Shown here piece after piece: positions 6,634 to 14,377 of a stretch of 29,432 nucleotides of DNA; position 1 is the stretch's first letter; the number at the start of each line of letters is the position of its first letter. The DNA comes from Gudongella sp034004165. GTDB lineage: Bacteria > Bacillota > Clostridia > Tissierellales > Tissierellaceae. The notes under the pieces are model-generated. The model made no database searches, was not told the DNA's origin, and saw only the letters and a program-made list of their open reading frames with translations. Location: assembly GCA_034004165.1 (NCBI GenBank), contig JAVEXI010000022.1, positions 1 through 29,432 on the forward strand. Reading direction: 5' to 3'. Both the position numbers and the translations under genes were made by a program.

Positions 6634-7896
6634 ATGGAAAAGAAACTATCTGTATCAGTAGTTTTGTTTCTGCTATTCGTTATAGTCTTTGTTGGCTTTA
6701 TGCTAAAGGCTGAGGCTTCAAATATCACTGCTTTAAGAGAGGAATACCCTGAACTTAAAGAAGAAGCTTTCAGCTACAGGATGGACGCGTTCAAAATATG
6801 GGCTGTCAGAATGCTTTTATCATTTTTAATTCCTTTCCTGATACTGTACTCAGGATTAGCTCAGAAGCTGAGCCTTTCAGTAGGGAAGGGAAGCAGTCTG
6901 TTTTTATCGGGGCTGTTATTTGGGTTGACTTATTTTGCCCTAGTCTACATAATAAATCTTCCTTTAAGCTTTTATAGCTCTTTTATTTTGAGACATAAAT
7001 ACGGCCTTACAGATCAGACAGTATGGCGGTGGCTTGAGCTTAGTCTAAAAGGATTTTTATTAAATAACGGGCTGATGGCTCTGTTCATCTGGTTTCCATA
7101 CTGGCTTATCAGAAACTGGCCAGAGTCGTGGTGGTGGAAAGCAGGTCTTGCTGCCATTCCAATAATTATAATTATGGTATTTGTAACTCCATTAGTTATA
7201 GATCCAATTTTTAGCAAGTACACTCCCTTAAAAGAAGGAGAGTTGAGAAATGGAATACAGCAGATGCTGGATAAAGGCGGCATAGAGAATGCCGAAATTT
7301 ACGTAGTGGACAAAAGCAGGGATACGAAGACCATGAATGCTTATATGACTGGGATAATGTCTTCAAAGAGGATTGTTTTGTGGGATACTACCGTGAACAA
7401 CCTTTCCGACGATGAAATTCTCAGCATAACTGCTCACGAAATGGGGCACTACGTTAAAAATCACATATGGAAGAGCATAGGCGCTGGAATAGTGGGAGCA
7501 TTTTTAATTCTATATCTTGTTCATATATCGTCTTTATGGATACTTAAAGCTTCTGGAGGCGCTTTTGGATTTAAGAATATGGGGAACTTAGCATCACTGC
7601 CACTGTTACTTCTCATGCTAAGTGTGTTTAGCTGGCTGGGACAGCCTGCATCCAATGCGGTATCTCGATATTTTGAAAGAGAGGCAGACCTCTATGAAAT
7701 ATCGATGACCCAAGATAGGGAAGCTGCTGTAAGTGCAATGGAAAAGCTATATGAAACGAGCCTTGGACTCCCAAGGCCTTCTGAATTCTATAAATTCTGG
7801 TACCACACGCATCCTACTCTGGAAGAGAGGATAGAATTTTATACGACACATAAACTTGATGAGACAGGCTTTTGGCCTGTCTCATATTTTGAATAA
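6634..7896 (+). CDS. M48 family zinc metalloprotease (Ste24/CAAX protease type)
   Basis: This is a 420-residue integral membrane protease. An N-terminal M48_N-like region holds several hydrophobic segments up to about 190, including the motif FILRHKYGLTDQT. The catalytic part has H268-E-M-G-H272 (two zinc ligands and the catalytic Glu) and E348-R-E-A-D352, supplying the third ligand. A conserved late motif is WYHTHPTLEERI. Family members cleave membrane or misfolded proteins; bacteria lack the prenylated a-factor substrate of yeast Ste24, so the role is probably membrane quality control. ATG 6634 has GGCAGGTGA ahead of it; upstream TTG 6601 has none. The last eleven codons form a terminator hairpin, and the 3' end overlaps the convergent small gene by 15 bp. 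Confidence 0.92.
   Translation: MEKKLSVSVVLFLLFVIVFVGFMLKAEASNITALREEYPELKEEAFSYRMDAFKIWAVRMLLSFLIPFLILYSGLAQKLSLSVGKGSSLFLSGLLFGLTYFALVYIINLPLSFYSSFILRHKYGLTDQTVWRWLELSLKGFLLNNGLMALFIWFPYWLIRNWPESWWWKAGLAAIPIIIIMVFVTPLVIDPIFSKYTPLKEGELRNGIQQMLDKGGIENAEIYVVDKSRDTKTMNAYMTGIMSSKRIVLWDTTVNNLSDDEILSITAHEMGHYVKNHIWKSIGAGIVGAFLILYLVHISSLWILKASGGAFGFKNMGNLASLPLLLLMLSVFSWLGQPASNAVSRYFEREADLYEISMTQDREAAVSAMEKLYETSLGLPRPSEFYKFWYHTHPTLEERIEFYTTHKLDETGFWPVSYFE
7861..7890 (+). terminator. Terminator hairpin inside the end of the M48 gene
   Basis: GAGACAGGC (7861-7869) pairs perfectly with GCCTGTCTC (7875-7883) and is followed by ATATTTT. The stem is entirely coding: it specifies ETGFWPVSYF just before the stop codon. 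Confidence 0.7.
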
Positions 7897-8145
7897 AAAC
7901 CATTTACAAGTGGATATTTCGTATTTCAGTTCAAACATCTTCTGCTGATCTCCGACAATTCCCTCACAGCGGTATACCACCATTCGGTTTCCAGCCAGTC
8001 TTTCCTCTTCATAGGAGAAAACGCGACCAACCTTTATTACCTGTCGTTCTTTATTTTCGTCGTCCAGGCGAAATCTGAGAGGAACAGGGTAATCCTTGTC
8101 GTTGAACCAGGCTATCATTTCAATAGGCTTCATAAGGACCTTCAT
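7882..8145 (-). CDS. Small conserved protein encoded downstream of dinB
   Basis: The 87-residue protein begins MKVLMKPIEMIAWFNDKDYPVPLRFR and has a compact, mainly beta composition, with RLAGNRMVVYRCEG and a C-terminal FELKYEISTCKWFLFKI. No signal peptide or membrane segment is seen. It follows dinB by 11 bp with its own AGGAGGG, so it should be induced together with the polymerase by DNA damage. I recall similar small proteins beside Y-family polymerases in Clostridia, but their function is not known to me; an accessory role in lesion bypass is inference. Its end overlaps the convergent M48 gene by 15 bp, inside the terminator stem. Confidence 0.75.
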   Translation of the reverse strand: MKVLMKPIEMIAWFNDKDYPVPLRFRLDDENKERQVIKVGRVFSYEEERLAGNRMVVYRCEGIVGDQQKMFELKYEISTCKWFLFKI

Positions 8146-8156
8146 TTTAATCCCTC

Positions 8157-9398
8157 CTACAGGCTTCCGGACATCATTGGGTAGCTTTCTTCTTCTAAAA
8201 CTCCGCCTATTACCGGGTCAATGCCAGAGTAGAGGAAGCAGGATCTGTATACAGATTTTTGGCCATATCTCAGCCTTATGTCATCCAGTGCACTATCTAA
8301 AAGATGTTCTTTTTTATTGTATTTTTCCACTAGAGACAACTGAAAAAAATCGTTTGACTCCAGTTGTGAAAGGCTGATGGAAAAATTCCTTAAGGGTTCA
8401 CCCTGCCACATTTCGTCAAAGAGTCTGATGGACGTCCTATAAATATTATTAGTGGAATCCGTAGGAAGCATGAATTTTTTCTGGTGCGAATACGAGTAAA
8501 ACAAGTGGTTTTTAAGGGCCACAGAGATTACGTTTCCGCACATATTCAGATTTCGTATTCTGAGGCCAATCATTTCCGATATAGCTAGCAGAACCTTGTA
8601 GGCTTCATCTTTTGTTTCTACATTAAATGGCAGTGTAGTAGAATTTCCCACCGACTTCAGAGGAATAGATCCGCTTATCACAGGAGAATTCTCAATTCCA
8701 TTGGCGTATTCCCAGATGAGGAGCCCTGGTTTTTTTAGCCAGGAACAGATGTAATCTCTGTCCAACCGAGCAAGTTGACCTATGGTGAATATGCCTCTAC
8801 CGTTTAATTTCCTTTTAGTTCTGGAGCCTACCATAAATAGGTCTTCAACAGGCAAAGGCCACATTTTATCCTGGATTTCTTCTTTGAAAAGCGTATGAAT
8901 TCTGTCGGGTTTGGTGAAATCTGAGGCCATTTTAGCTAAAAGCTTATTTGAGCTTATGCCTATGTTGACTGTAAAGCCAAGCTCATTTTTTATTCTTCTG
9001 CTTATTTCCATGGCGGCAGTCATAAAAGGTACGGACTTGTCTGTGTATTCAAGAAAAACCTCGTCTACAGAGTACCTCTGAACAGAAGGAGAGTAGCCTT
9101 TGATTAGCTCTACCATAGAGTCGCTGGCAATTATGTATCTGTGATAGCAAGGGGGAACCATAATCAGCTCAGGGCATTTTTCAAAAGCTGAGTGAACAGT
9201 TTCACCAGTTAATATCCCAAATTTTTTAGCTGGAATTGATTTTGCCAGCACAATCCCATGCCTTTTTGCCTGGTCGCCTCCAACTATAGAAGGGACTTCC
9301 CTAAGGTCGACTGAAGCTCCATGCTGAAGTCTGTAAGCCGCTTCCCATGAAAGGTATGCAGAGTTGGCATCTATATGAAAAACTATTCTGTCTGTCAT
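8157..9398 (-). CDS. dinB: Y-family DNA polymerase (DNA polymerase IV / UmuC-like)
   Basis: This is a 413-residue translesion polymerase. Domains run in order: palm/fingers with FHIDANSAYLSW (D10 metal ligand, Y15 in the steric-gate position) and YSVDEVFLE (D112, E113 catalytic); then VNIGISSNKLLAKMASDFTKPD; a thumb helix-hairpin-helix (VGSRTKRKLNGRGIFTIGQLARLD); and a little-finger domain to the end. No clear beta-clamp motif was identified at the C-terminus. The DANSAY block looks more UmuC-like than E. coli DinB-like. Expression is clearly SOS-controlled through the LexA box in its promoter. ATG 9398 follows AGAGGTG. Family membership is certain; the Pol IV label is conventional. Confidence 0.92.
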   Translation of the reverse strand: MTDRIVFHIDANSAYLSWEAAYRLQHGASVDLREVPSIVGGDQAKRHGIVLAKSIPAKKFGILTGETVHSAFEKCPELIMVPPCYHRYIIASDSMVELIKGYSPSVQRYSVDEVFLEYTDKSVPFMTAAMEISRRIKNELGFTVNIGISSNKLLAKMASDFTKPDRIHTLFKEEIQDKMWPLPVEDLFMVGSRTKRKLNGRGIFTIGQLARLDRDYICSWLKKPGLLIWEYANGIENSPVISGSIPLKSVGNSTTLPFNVETKDEAYKVLLAISEMIGLRIRNLNMCGNVISVALKNHLFYSYSHQKKFMLPTDSTNNIYRTSIRLFDEMWQGEPLRNFSISLSQLESNDFFQLSLVEKYNKKEHLLDSALDDIRLRYGQKSVYRSCFLYSGIDPVIGGVLEEESYPMMSGSL

Positions 9399-9429
9399 TT
9401 TTTAACACCTCTTTAGAGTCTGTGTGTCT

Positions 9430-9458
9430 ATAATAACAGAACACATGTTCTATGTCAA
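9430..9458 (-). promoter_or_regulatory. dinB promoter with LexA (SOS) box in the spacer
   Basis: On the minus strand: TTGACA (9458-9453), a 17-bp spacer and TATTAT (9435-9430). The spacer is almost filled by the palindromic site AGAAC-N4-GTTCT (9438-9451), matching the Gram-positive LexA/DinR core GAAC-N4-GTTC. Repressor bound there would block RNA polymerase. Confidence 0.85.
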
Positions 9459-9461
9459 TTC

Positions 9462-9488
9462 AAAAAAATTGCTCCTTTTTCAGGAGCA
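9462..9488 (-). terminator. Terminator of the OsmC-like gene
   Basis: On the minus strand TGCTCCT pairs with AGGAGCA around a 5-nt loop and is followed by an A plus seven T residues. It separates the OsmC gene from the dinB promoter. Confidence 0.8.
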
Positions 9489-9496
9489 GTAATTTT

Positions 9497-9916
9497 TTAT
9501 TCTTCTACAATTATAGCATGAGTTATATTCGATGCCTTTCTCAACATAGCTGTTACACCGCAATATTTTTCCTGCGATAGGAAGACAGCCCTTTCTAGTC
9601 TTTCCATCGGAAGGTCTTTGCCCTTAAATGTGTAAGTAAGATGGATATCTGTATATATTTTTGGATGTTCCTCGGAAAGTTCCGCCTCAACCTTTATTTG
9701 AATATCTTCTGGGAAGACATTCATCTTGTCGAGTATCATCTTTACATCTATGCCCGTGCATCCGACTAGACCTGCCAGAATCATAGCTTTTGGTCTGGGG
9801 CCAAGGTCGTCACCGCCCGTTTCTATAGACGCATCAGTTACAAAGTGGTGGCCGTCTATATCCATTTCCCAACCGACTTTTCCTACTATATTTGCATTTA
9901 GCACTGTTTTTGACAA
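9497..9916 (-). CDS. OsmC/Ohr family protein (peroxide-reducing type)
   Basis: The 139-residue cytoplasmic protein belongs to the OsmC/Ohr fold, whose members reduce hydroperoxides with two cysteines. Visible features are GPRPKAMILAGLVGCTGIDVKMIL (first reactive Cys, about residue 53, on the central helix) and SQEKYCGVTAMLRKA (second Cys, about 118). The N-terminal part, GKVGWEMDIDGHHFVTDA, forms the expected beta region. It resembles the stand-alone YhfA-like OsmC subfamily more than Ohr, so the substrate is uncertain. The start is TTG 9916 with AAAGGAGATG before it; no ATG fits. It lies 48 bp after the ABC ATPase gene on the same strand and ends in its own terminator. Confidence 0.88.
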   Translation of the reverse strand: MSKTVLNANIVGKVGWEMDIDGHHFVTDASIETGGDDLGPRPKAMILAGLVGCTGIDVKMILDKMNVFPEDIQIKVEAELSEEHPKIYTDIHLTYTFKGKDLPMERLERAVFLSQEKYCGVTAMLRKASNITHAIIVEE

Positions 9917-9964
9917 TGGCTACATCTCCTTTCAGTTCCGTCAAAGAGATTTTACCCCAAAACA

Positions 9965-10732
9965 TTAGGCTATAATCTTTTCATGTATCTTAGACTGATA
10001 GATTGAGAGAAGCTCTTCCTTTGAAGTGTCCTTTGATAGCTTATCCAATACTATATTTCCATTGTCTAGCATTACAACTCTTTGAGAGTACTTGATGGCA
10101 TCTTCCATGTTATGAGAGACCATCACAGTTGTTATGTGGTATTTGTCCAGAAGCTCTCTGGTTTTCTCCATTACCACATGGGAAGTTTTAGGATCTAAAG
10201 CAGCTGTGTGTTCGTCTAAAAGCATCAGGTCGGGATGCTTCATGGCCGCCATGACCAAAGATAGACTCTGTCTCTGACCTCCGGATAGAAACCTGACCTG
10301 TGTATTGAGTTTGTTTTCAAGGCCTAGATCGAGATCCTTCAATAAAGAAGTAAACATGTCTAAACGTTCGCCTCTTATTAACTTTTTAAGATTAAAAGTC
10401 TCACCTTTCTTATGTGCCAAAGAAAGATTTTCGAGTATGGTAAGACTCGGAGCTACTCCCATGGATGGATTCTGATGAACTCTCCCTATCTGAAGGGCTC
10501 TTTCCTCCTCAGGGAGAGCTGCAATATCTTTCCCCTTTAGCAGAATCTGCCCTTGGTCAGCTTTTATAGTACCACTGATAAGGTTCAAAAGGGTACTCTT
10601 TCCACAGCCATTTGCACCAATAAGGGCAGTGCAGGACTTGTCCTCAATGGACATGCTAAAGCCCCTAAATATAGGTATTTCAAAATCTGTATCTGAGTTA
10701 AAACTCTTCCAAAGGTTTACTATGTCTAGCAA
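9965..10732 (-). CDS. ABC transporter ATPase, probable tryptophan uptake (TrpZ-type)
   Basis: This 255-residue ATPase powers the importer encoded by the two preceding genes. Motifs are Walker A GANGCGKST (39-47), a Q-loop (RVHQNPSMG), signature LSGGQRQ, Walker B LMLLDEHTAALD and the switch His in MVSHNMEDA. The Walker B sequence has EH where most ATPases have EP, common in this transporter group. Translation starts at TTG 10732 behind GGGAGGT and overlaps the permease gene by 35 bp, indicating coupled expression. Specificity comes from the operon's T-box and the binding protein, not from this subunit. Confidence 0.9.
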   Translation of the reverse strand: MLDIVNLWKSFNSDTDFEIPIFRGFSMSIEDKSCTALIGANGCGKSTLLNLISGTIKADQGQILLKGKDIAALPEEERALQIGRVHQNPSMGVAPSLTILENLSLAHKKGETFNLKKLIRGERLDMFTSLLKDLDLGLENKLNTQVRFLSGGQRQSLSLVMAAMKHPDLMLLDEHTAALDPKTSHVVMEKTRELLDKYHITTVMVSHNMEDAIKYSQRVVMLDNGNIVLDKLSKDTSKEELLSIYQSKIHEKIIA

Positions 10733-11597
10733 CGGTCTTACCTCCCTGCTTTTTTATACTTTTTAATATCGGAGATGAAAAGTTGTTGTACGATATAAAC
10801 GCTATCACTATTATCGCACTAATTGCCTTCAAATCCGTGGGGCTGAGCCCTAAGTCAATGGCTATTCCACCTATAAGCTTATAGGATAAAGCTCCTATTA
10901 TTGCCCTGGTGGTGAGGGCGATTTTGCCTGAATTCTTTCTGACTGTTTCGCCTATTATTATTGATGCCAACGCTACGACTATTATTGAACTGCCCATAGT
11001 AATATCGGCAAAACCCTGATATTGTGCCATCATAGCACCTGCTATTGAAACCAGTCCATTAGACAGCATGAAGCCGACTATTTTGTATTTATTGCTGTTT
11101 TCTCCTAGTGAACGAACTAGAGACTCGTTGTCCCCTGTAGCTATTAACAGGTATCCAAATTCGGTCTTTAGAAACCAGTCTAAAAGAATTTTAATTATTA
11201 GTATTACTGCGATTAGAATAATTAATTTGTTGCCGCCTGCGAAAACATTGCTTGTGCTAAAAAGCGGAATATTTGCTCTGCCGTTCAGCCTGAGGTTGAA
11301 AGAATACAGCATTGTCATAGTAAGAATCCCAGATAAAAGGGGGCGTATTCTGAGTTTGACGAATAACAATGCTGTAACCAGTCCTGCAGCACTTCCAAAT
11401 ACAAAGGCAAGCATTGTAGCAACAAGAGGCGGCGCTCCGCTCAGTATGAACTTTGCAAACACAAATGCTCCAAGAGGGAAGCTACCCTCAACGGAAAGGT
11501 CTGCCATATCAAGTATTTTGTAAGTGAGGACCACACCCATGGCAAGGATAGAGAATATCAGTCCCTGCTCAATGGAGGTCAAAATTAACTGGTTCAT
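10698..11597 (-). CDS. ABC transporter permease, probable tryptophan uptake (TrpY-type)
   Basis: The 299-residue membrane protein belongs to the branched-chain amino acid/ribose type permease family (BPD_transp_2), with about eight hydrophobic segments. Typical parts are MNQLILTSIEQGLIFSILAMGVVLTYKILDMADLSVEGSFPLGAF at the N-terminus, a G/A-rich middle (GSAAGLVTALLFVKLRI) and SGKIALTTRAIIGALSYKLI near the end; there the EAA-like coupling loop is expected. A single permease suggests a homodimer. ATG 11597 has GGGAGGT seven bases upstream. It follows the binding-protein gene by 28 bp and overlaps the ATPase gene by 35 bp. The T-box upstream suggests an aromatic amino acid, most likely tryptophan, as substrate. 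Confidence 0.9.
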   Translation of the reverse strand: MNQLILTSIEQGLIFSILAMGVVLTYKILDMADLSVEGSFPLGAFVFAKFILSGAPPLVATMLAFVFGSAAGLVTALLFVKLRIRPLLSGILTMTMLYSFNLRLNGRANIPLFSTSNVFAGGNKLIILIAVILIIKILLDWFLKTEFGYLLIATGDNESLVRSLGENSNKYKIVGFMLSNGLVSIAGAMMAQYQGFADITMGSSIIVVALASIIIGETVRKNSGKIALTTRAIIGALSYKLIGGIAIDLGLSPTDLKAISAIIVIAFISYNNFSSPILKSIKKQGGKTVARHSKPLEEF

Positions 11598-11625
11598 TCT
11601 TTACCTCCCAATAAATCTATAATCA

Positions 11626-12606
11626 TTAGTTAACAGCTTCTGCTCCTGCAAATACTTCATTTGATGGGTCTATGCCAAGAAGTTCAAGTGTAGCTTGGTT
11701 GAATACTGCAACAGTTCCCTTTGCTTTCTCAGAGGGGATATCTGAAGGAGATTTTCCATCAACCAGTATAGATTTTGCCATCTGTGCAGTCTGTCTGCCT
11801 AGTTCAAAGTAGCTTATACCATCCGATATCAATAGTCCTCCGTCAACGAGAGCTCCTTCGGCTCCAACTGAGATAACTTTATTTGAATTTAGCTTATCTG
11901 CAACAATTGCTATAGCTGAGGAGACCATGTTGTCTGTTATTGCGTAAAAACCATCTATGTTCTTGATCATAGAATCCATTGCCTGTGGTATGTCATTTAT
12001 GTTTGATATTCCTACTTCGACAATCTCAAGACCCAGTTTAGATGCCAGATCTTTTGCCTGAGCTACCTGTATTTCAGAGTTGCTTTCGCTAGTGTTAAAC
12101 AGAATTCCAACTTTTTCTATGGATGGATCAAGTTTTTTGAACATCGACAACTGCTCTTCCATAGGGCTTGCGTCACTTGTGCCTGTAACATTTCCACCTG
12201 GTTTATCTACTGAATCGACCAATTCTGACTCAACAGGGTCTGTCACAGCACTGAACAGAACGGGGATTTCAGAGGTAGCTTGTTTAGCACTTTGTGCAGC
12301 AGGTGTAGCTATTGCGTATATAAGGTCAACTTTATCCGATACAAATTTTTGAGCTATGGCAAGAGAATTGGGAATATCTCCTTGAGCATTCTGGTATACG
12401 ATTTTTACCTTCACGCCTAGTTCTTCTAACCCTTGTATAAAACCTTCTCTTGCATCGTCCAGTGCAGGGTGCTCAACTAACTGATCAATGCCTATCACGA
12501 ACTCTTTCTCCTGAGACTGAGGCTGTGGTGTGCCAGCGCTACAGCCCGTAAACATTGCAACTGCCATAATCATAATAAGTGCCTTAAAAATAATTCCCTT
12601 TTTCAT
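11626..12606 (-). CDS. trpX: ABC transporter substrate-binding lipoprotein (TrpX-type)
   Basis: The 326-residue lipoprotein captures substrate outside the membrane. The signal peptide MKKGIIFKALIMIMAVAMFTGC ends in a lipobox with the modified Cys at 22, followed by a Ser/Gln/Pro-rich linker. The mature part is a two-lobe binding fold of the ABC_sub_bind family (FVIGIDQLVEHPALDDAREGF, AIATPAAQSAKQAT, PVLFSAVTDPVESELV, GNVTGTSD, VGILFNTSESNS, YAITDNMVSSAI). This family includes TrpX of trpXYZ transporters, which are often T-box-regulated by tryptophan in Firmicutes. ATG 12606 has AAAGGAGGATATAAA before it; the longer frame from 12651 would start inside the terminator. The gene symbol depends on the UGG reading of the leader. 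Confidence 0.87.
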   Translation of the reverse strand: MKKGIIFKALIMIMAVAMFTGCSAGTPQPQSQEKEFVIGIDQLVEHPALDDAREGFIQGLEELGVKVKIVYQNAQGDIPNSLAIAQKFVSDKVDLIYAIATPAAQSAKQATSEIPVLFSAVTDPVESELVDSVDKPGGNVTGTSDASPMEEQLSMFKKLDPSIEKVGILFNTSESNSEIQVAQAKDLASKLGLEIVEVGISNINDIPQAMDSMIKNIDGFYAITDNMVSSAIAIVADKLNSNKVISVGAEGALVDGGLLISDGISYFELGRQTAQMAKSILVDGKSPSDIPSEKAKGTVAVFNQATLELLGIDPSNEVFAGAEAVN

Positions 12607-12635
12607 TTTATATCCTCCTTTTGTTATGTAGAAAT

Positions 12636-12912
12636 AAAAAAAGTCTTTCAATCTCTATGAATATTTAAATTCACAGGGACGAAAGACTTAATCTCACGCG
12701 GTACCACCCATATTACGGCAAAGCCGTCACTTAGTCGGATCTGACAATCCTATCCCTTTTAACGGCGGGCCTCCGGGTTTGCCTACTCGATAACTTTTGG
12801 CAAATCTGCTTGGGAGCGTATATCAAATCCAGCTATTGTCAGTTTCCACCCTTCCTGACTCTCTATAAATACGCTTGGAAATGCTTCTCTCCTTCAACGC
12901 TTTTATGTATTG
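12636..12912 (-). promoter_or_regulatory. T-box riboswitch, candidate specifier UGG (tryptophan)
   Basis: The minus strand carries the hallmark T-box GGGTGGTACCGCG (12709-12697). Upstream, Stem I is visible: a 7-bp base (AGCGTAT, 12875-12869, with ATACGCT, 12821-12815), an upper helix GTCAG/CTGAC and the AG-rich loop sequence AGGAAGGGTGGAAA. The 3' side of the specifier loop reads AATAGCTGGATTTGAT; TGG (12831-12829) followed by A is the best specifier. The terminator is AAGTCTTTC paired with GAAAGACTT (12681-12689 and 12641-12649), then seven T. Uncharged tRNA should pair with the T-box bulge, favour the antiterminator and switch on the transporter. Confidence 0.9.
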
Positions 12913-12918
12913 ATAACT

Positions 12919-12947
12919 ATCATAAGGCTTTTATATTTTATTGTCAA
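12919..12947 (-). promoter_or_regulatory. Promoter of the T-box/ABC transporter operon
   Basis: On the minus strand: TTGACA (12947-12942), a 17-bp spacer and TATGAT (12924-12919). The predicted start near 12912 gives a leader of about 300 nt, right for a T-box. It diverges from the HD-gene promoter. Confidence 0.8.
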
Positions 12948-12996
12948 CTCTTTTTTGAAAATAAATTTTGAACTCAGGGAAATTTTACTGTAAATG

Positions 12997-13005
12997 TGAT
13001 AAAAT
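12997..13005 (+). promoter_or_regulatory. Extended -10 promoter of the HD-domain gene
   Basis: TGATAAAAT: a TGn extension and a TAAAAT hexamer about 33 bp before the start codon; no good -35 is seen. Confidence 0.5.
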
Positions 13006-13037
13006 ACACTTAGTAATAATTTTAGGAGTTGATCAAT

Positions 13038-13628
13038 ATGAACGACAGAGTTAAAAAAGATATAGAGTTTATAGTTGAACTGGATAAAATGAAATCAATT
13101 TTGCGTCAGACAAGTCTCATTGGAGAGGATAGAAGAGAGGACGATGCACAGCACTCATGGCATATAGCTGTTATGACAATGGTTCTGTCTGAGTATTCCA
13201 ATGAAGAGTTTGACGTGAACAGGGTAATAAAGATGCTCCTGATTCACGATCTTGTGGAGCTATATGCAGGGGATACTTTCTGCTATGACATAGAGGGCAA
13301 CAAAAGCAAGAGAGAAAGGGAGCTTGCCGCTGCAGACAGAGTATTTGGAATGCTGAGCGAGGATAAAGGGAAATTTTTCAGAGAGCTGTGGGATGAATTT
13401 GAAGAAATGAAAACTCCTGAAGCAAAGTTTGCCGCTTCTATGGATAGGCTTCAGCCCATGCTGAACAATTACTATAATCACGGTGGTACCTGGAAAAAGT
13501 TTGGAGTTGCACAGAAAGATGTGTATGAAAGGATAAGTCCACTAAAACACACATCAGATGAACTATGGGAGTTTACAGATAAAATGATAGAGGATGCCTA
13601 TCAGAAAGGTTTAATAACAAAACGATAA
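13038..13628 (+). CDS. HD-domain hydrolase (YfbR/HDDC2-like nucleotidase type)
   Basis: The 196-residue protein is a compact, soluble HD-domain phosphohydrolase. The metal-binding set is visible: H39 in DAQHSWHIA, H70-D71 in LLIHDLVELYAGD, and D136 in ASMDRLQP. This pattern and the size fit the HD_3/YfbR-like group, whose studied members are 5'-deoxynucleotidases; the substrate here is not proven. ATG 13038 follows AGGAG by nine bases; TTG 13029 is too close. The gene ends ITKR-stop. Those four codons, the stop and the next ribosome binding site are duplicated exactly 1203 bp downstream before ybaK, suggesting that ybaK once followed directly. Confidence 0.85.
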   Translation: MNDRVKKDIEFIVELDKMKSILRQTSLIGEDRREDDAQHSWHIAVMTMVLSEYSNEEFDVNRVIKMLLIHDLVELYAGDTFCYDIEGNKSKRERELAAADRVFGMLSEDKGKFFRELWDEFEEMKTPEAKFAASMDRLQPMLNNYYNHGGTWKKFGVAQKDVYERISPLKHTSDELWEFTDKMIEDAYQKGLITKR

Positions 13629-13636
13629 GAGGTGTT
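13614..13636 (+). repeat. 23-bp direct repeat, left copy
   Basis: Identical over 23 bp to 14817-14839. It comprises the last codons of the HD gene (ATA ACA AAA CGA), its stop TAA and the GAGGTG ribosome binding site. Here that binding site is orphaned, since no start follows at a usable distance. Confidence 0.9.
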
Positions 13637-13637
13637 T

Positions 13638-13662
13638 GACCGCGGGGTCAGTCCTCGCGGTC
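13638..13662. repeat. GC-rich palindrome A
   Basis: GACCGCGGGG-TCAGT-CCTCGCGGTC, a 10-bp stem with one G-T pair, directly after the left 23-bp repeat; followed by TCTCTATAAC. Same family as palindromes B and C. Confidence 0.85.
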
Positions 13663-13721
13663 TCTATAACTTTTTTGGGGATATAAGCATATGTGAAATA
13701 GGAATAAGGGGTGTCATTAAT

Positions 13722-14303
13722 ATGAAAAAACACTATTTATTAATTGGTGCTTTAGTTGTTTCAATGGTTTTTATTCTAAATAACATTAATATGTTAAAAC
13801 ATGAAGGAAATGAATGTCTAGATGATGAAAAAATAGAAAACTTTGCACTTGATCATAATATCAATATACTAAGTGTTGAAAATTTAAGCAACTATTCAAT
13901 AATCTCATATGATACTATTTCAAAATATGGCATCATGAGTCTGTTCATTGATAAACAAACTGGTGACATTGGTTATATTGATAATAATGTAAATTTATCT
14001 TCTAATACTGACAAATTAGTTCATTTGCAGTTTACATTAGAAAATGTAGATAGCAATTTTATCGGCATATATATTGTGGATACGGAACTAGTTCGAAAAG
14101 CGAAGGATATAACAATAGAATTCAAAAAAAATACTTCTGAAGATGGTACTTATAAAATAACTATTAGTACAAATAAACACCGTTCAGTACTTATTTCATA
14201 TATAGATAAAAGAAGTTTAAAAGATGTACAAAGAATTACGATTCTTGATGAAAATGGAAATATAATTCACACAAAAACACTTATCGAAAAAATCACGATA
14301 TAA
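13722..14303 (+). CDS. Unrecognised membrane-anchored or exported protein
   Basis: The 193-residue protein has an N-terminal hydrophobic segment (MKKHYLLIGALVVSMVFIL, about 5-20) after two lysines, with no lipobox, so it is probably anchored with its C-terminal domain outside. The rest is polar and rich in Ile, Asn, Lys and Ser, with alternating beta-type stretches such as KDITIEFKKNTSEDGTYKITIS and RITILDENGNIIHTK near the end. I do not recognise a family. ATG 13722 is placed behind AAGGGGTG; the longer frame from 13632 reads through palindrome A. Composition is strongly A/T-biased compared with the HD and ybaK genes. A possible terminator hairpin follows at 14378-14434. Confidence 0.65.
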   Translation: MKKHYLLIGALVVSMVFILNNINMLKHEGNECLDDEKIENFALDHNINILSVENLSNYSIISYDTISKYGIMSLFIDKQTGDIGYIDNNVNLSSNTDKLVHLQFTLENVDSNFIGIYIVDTELVRKAKDITIEFKKNTSEDGTYKITISTNKHRSVLISYIDKRSLKDVQRITILDENGNIIHTKTLIEKITI

Positions 14304-14377
14304 GTTAATTTGGAAGCCGGTGTTTGTCAAGCAAGTTATCACATTTAATATAAAAAATGTATTTACTTATTTCTGAT

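Noticed and set aside
8096..8377. A plus-strand open frame across the dinB end and the small gene
   Set aside because: It lies antisense to dinB, whose family match is certain; it has no convincing ribosome binding site or recognisable product.
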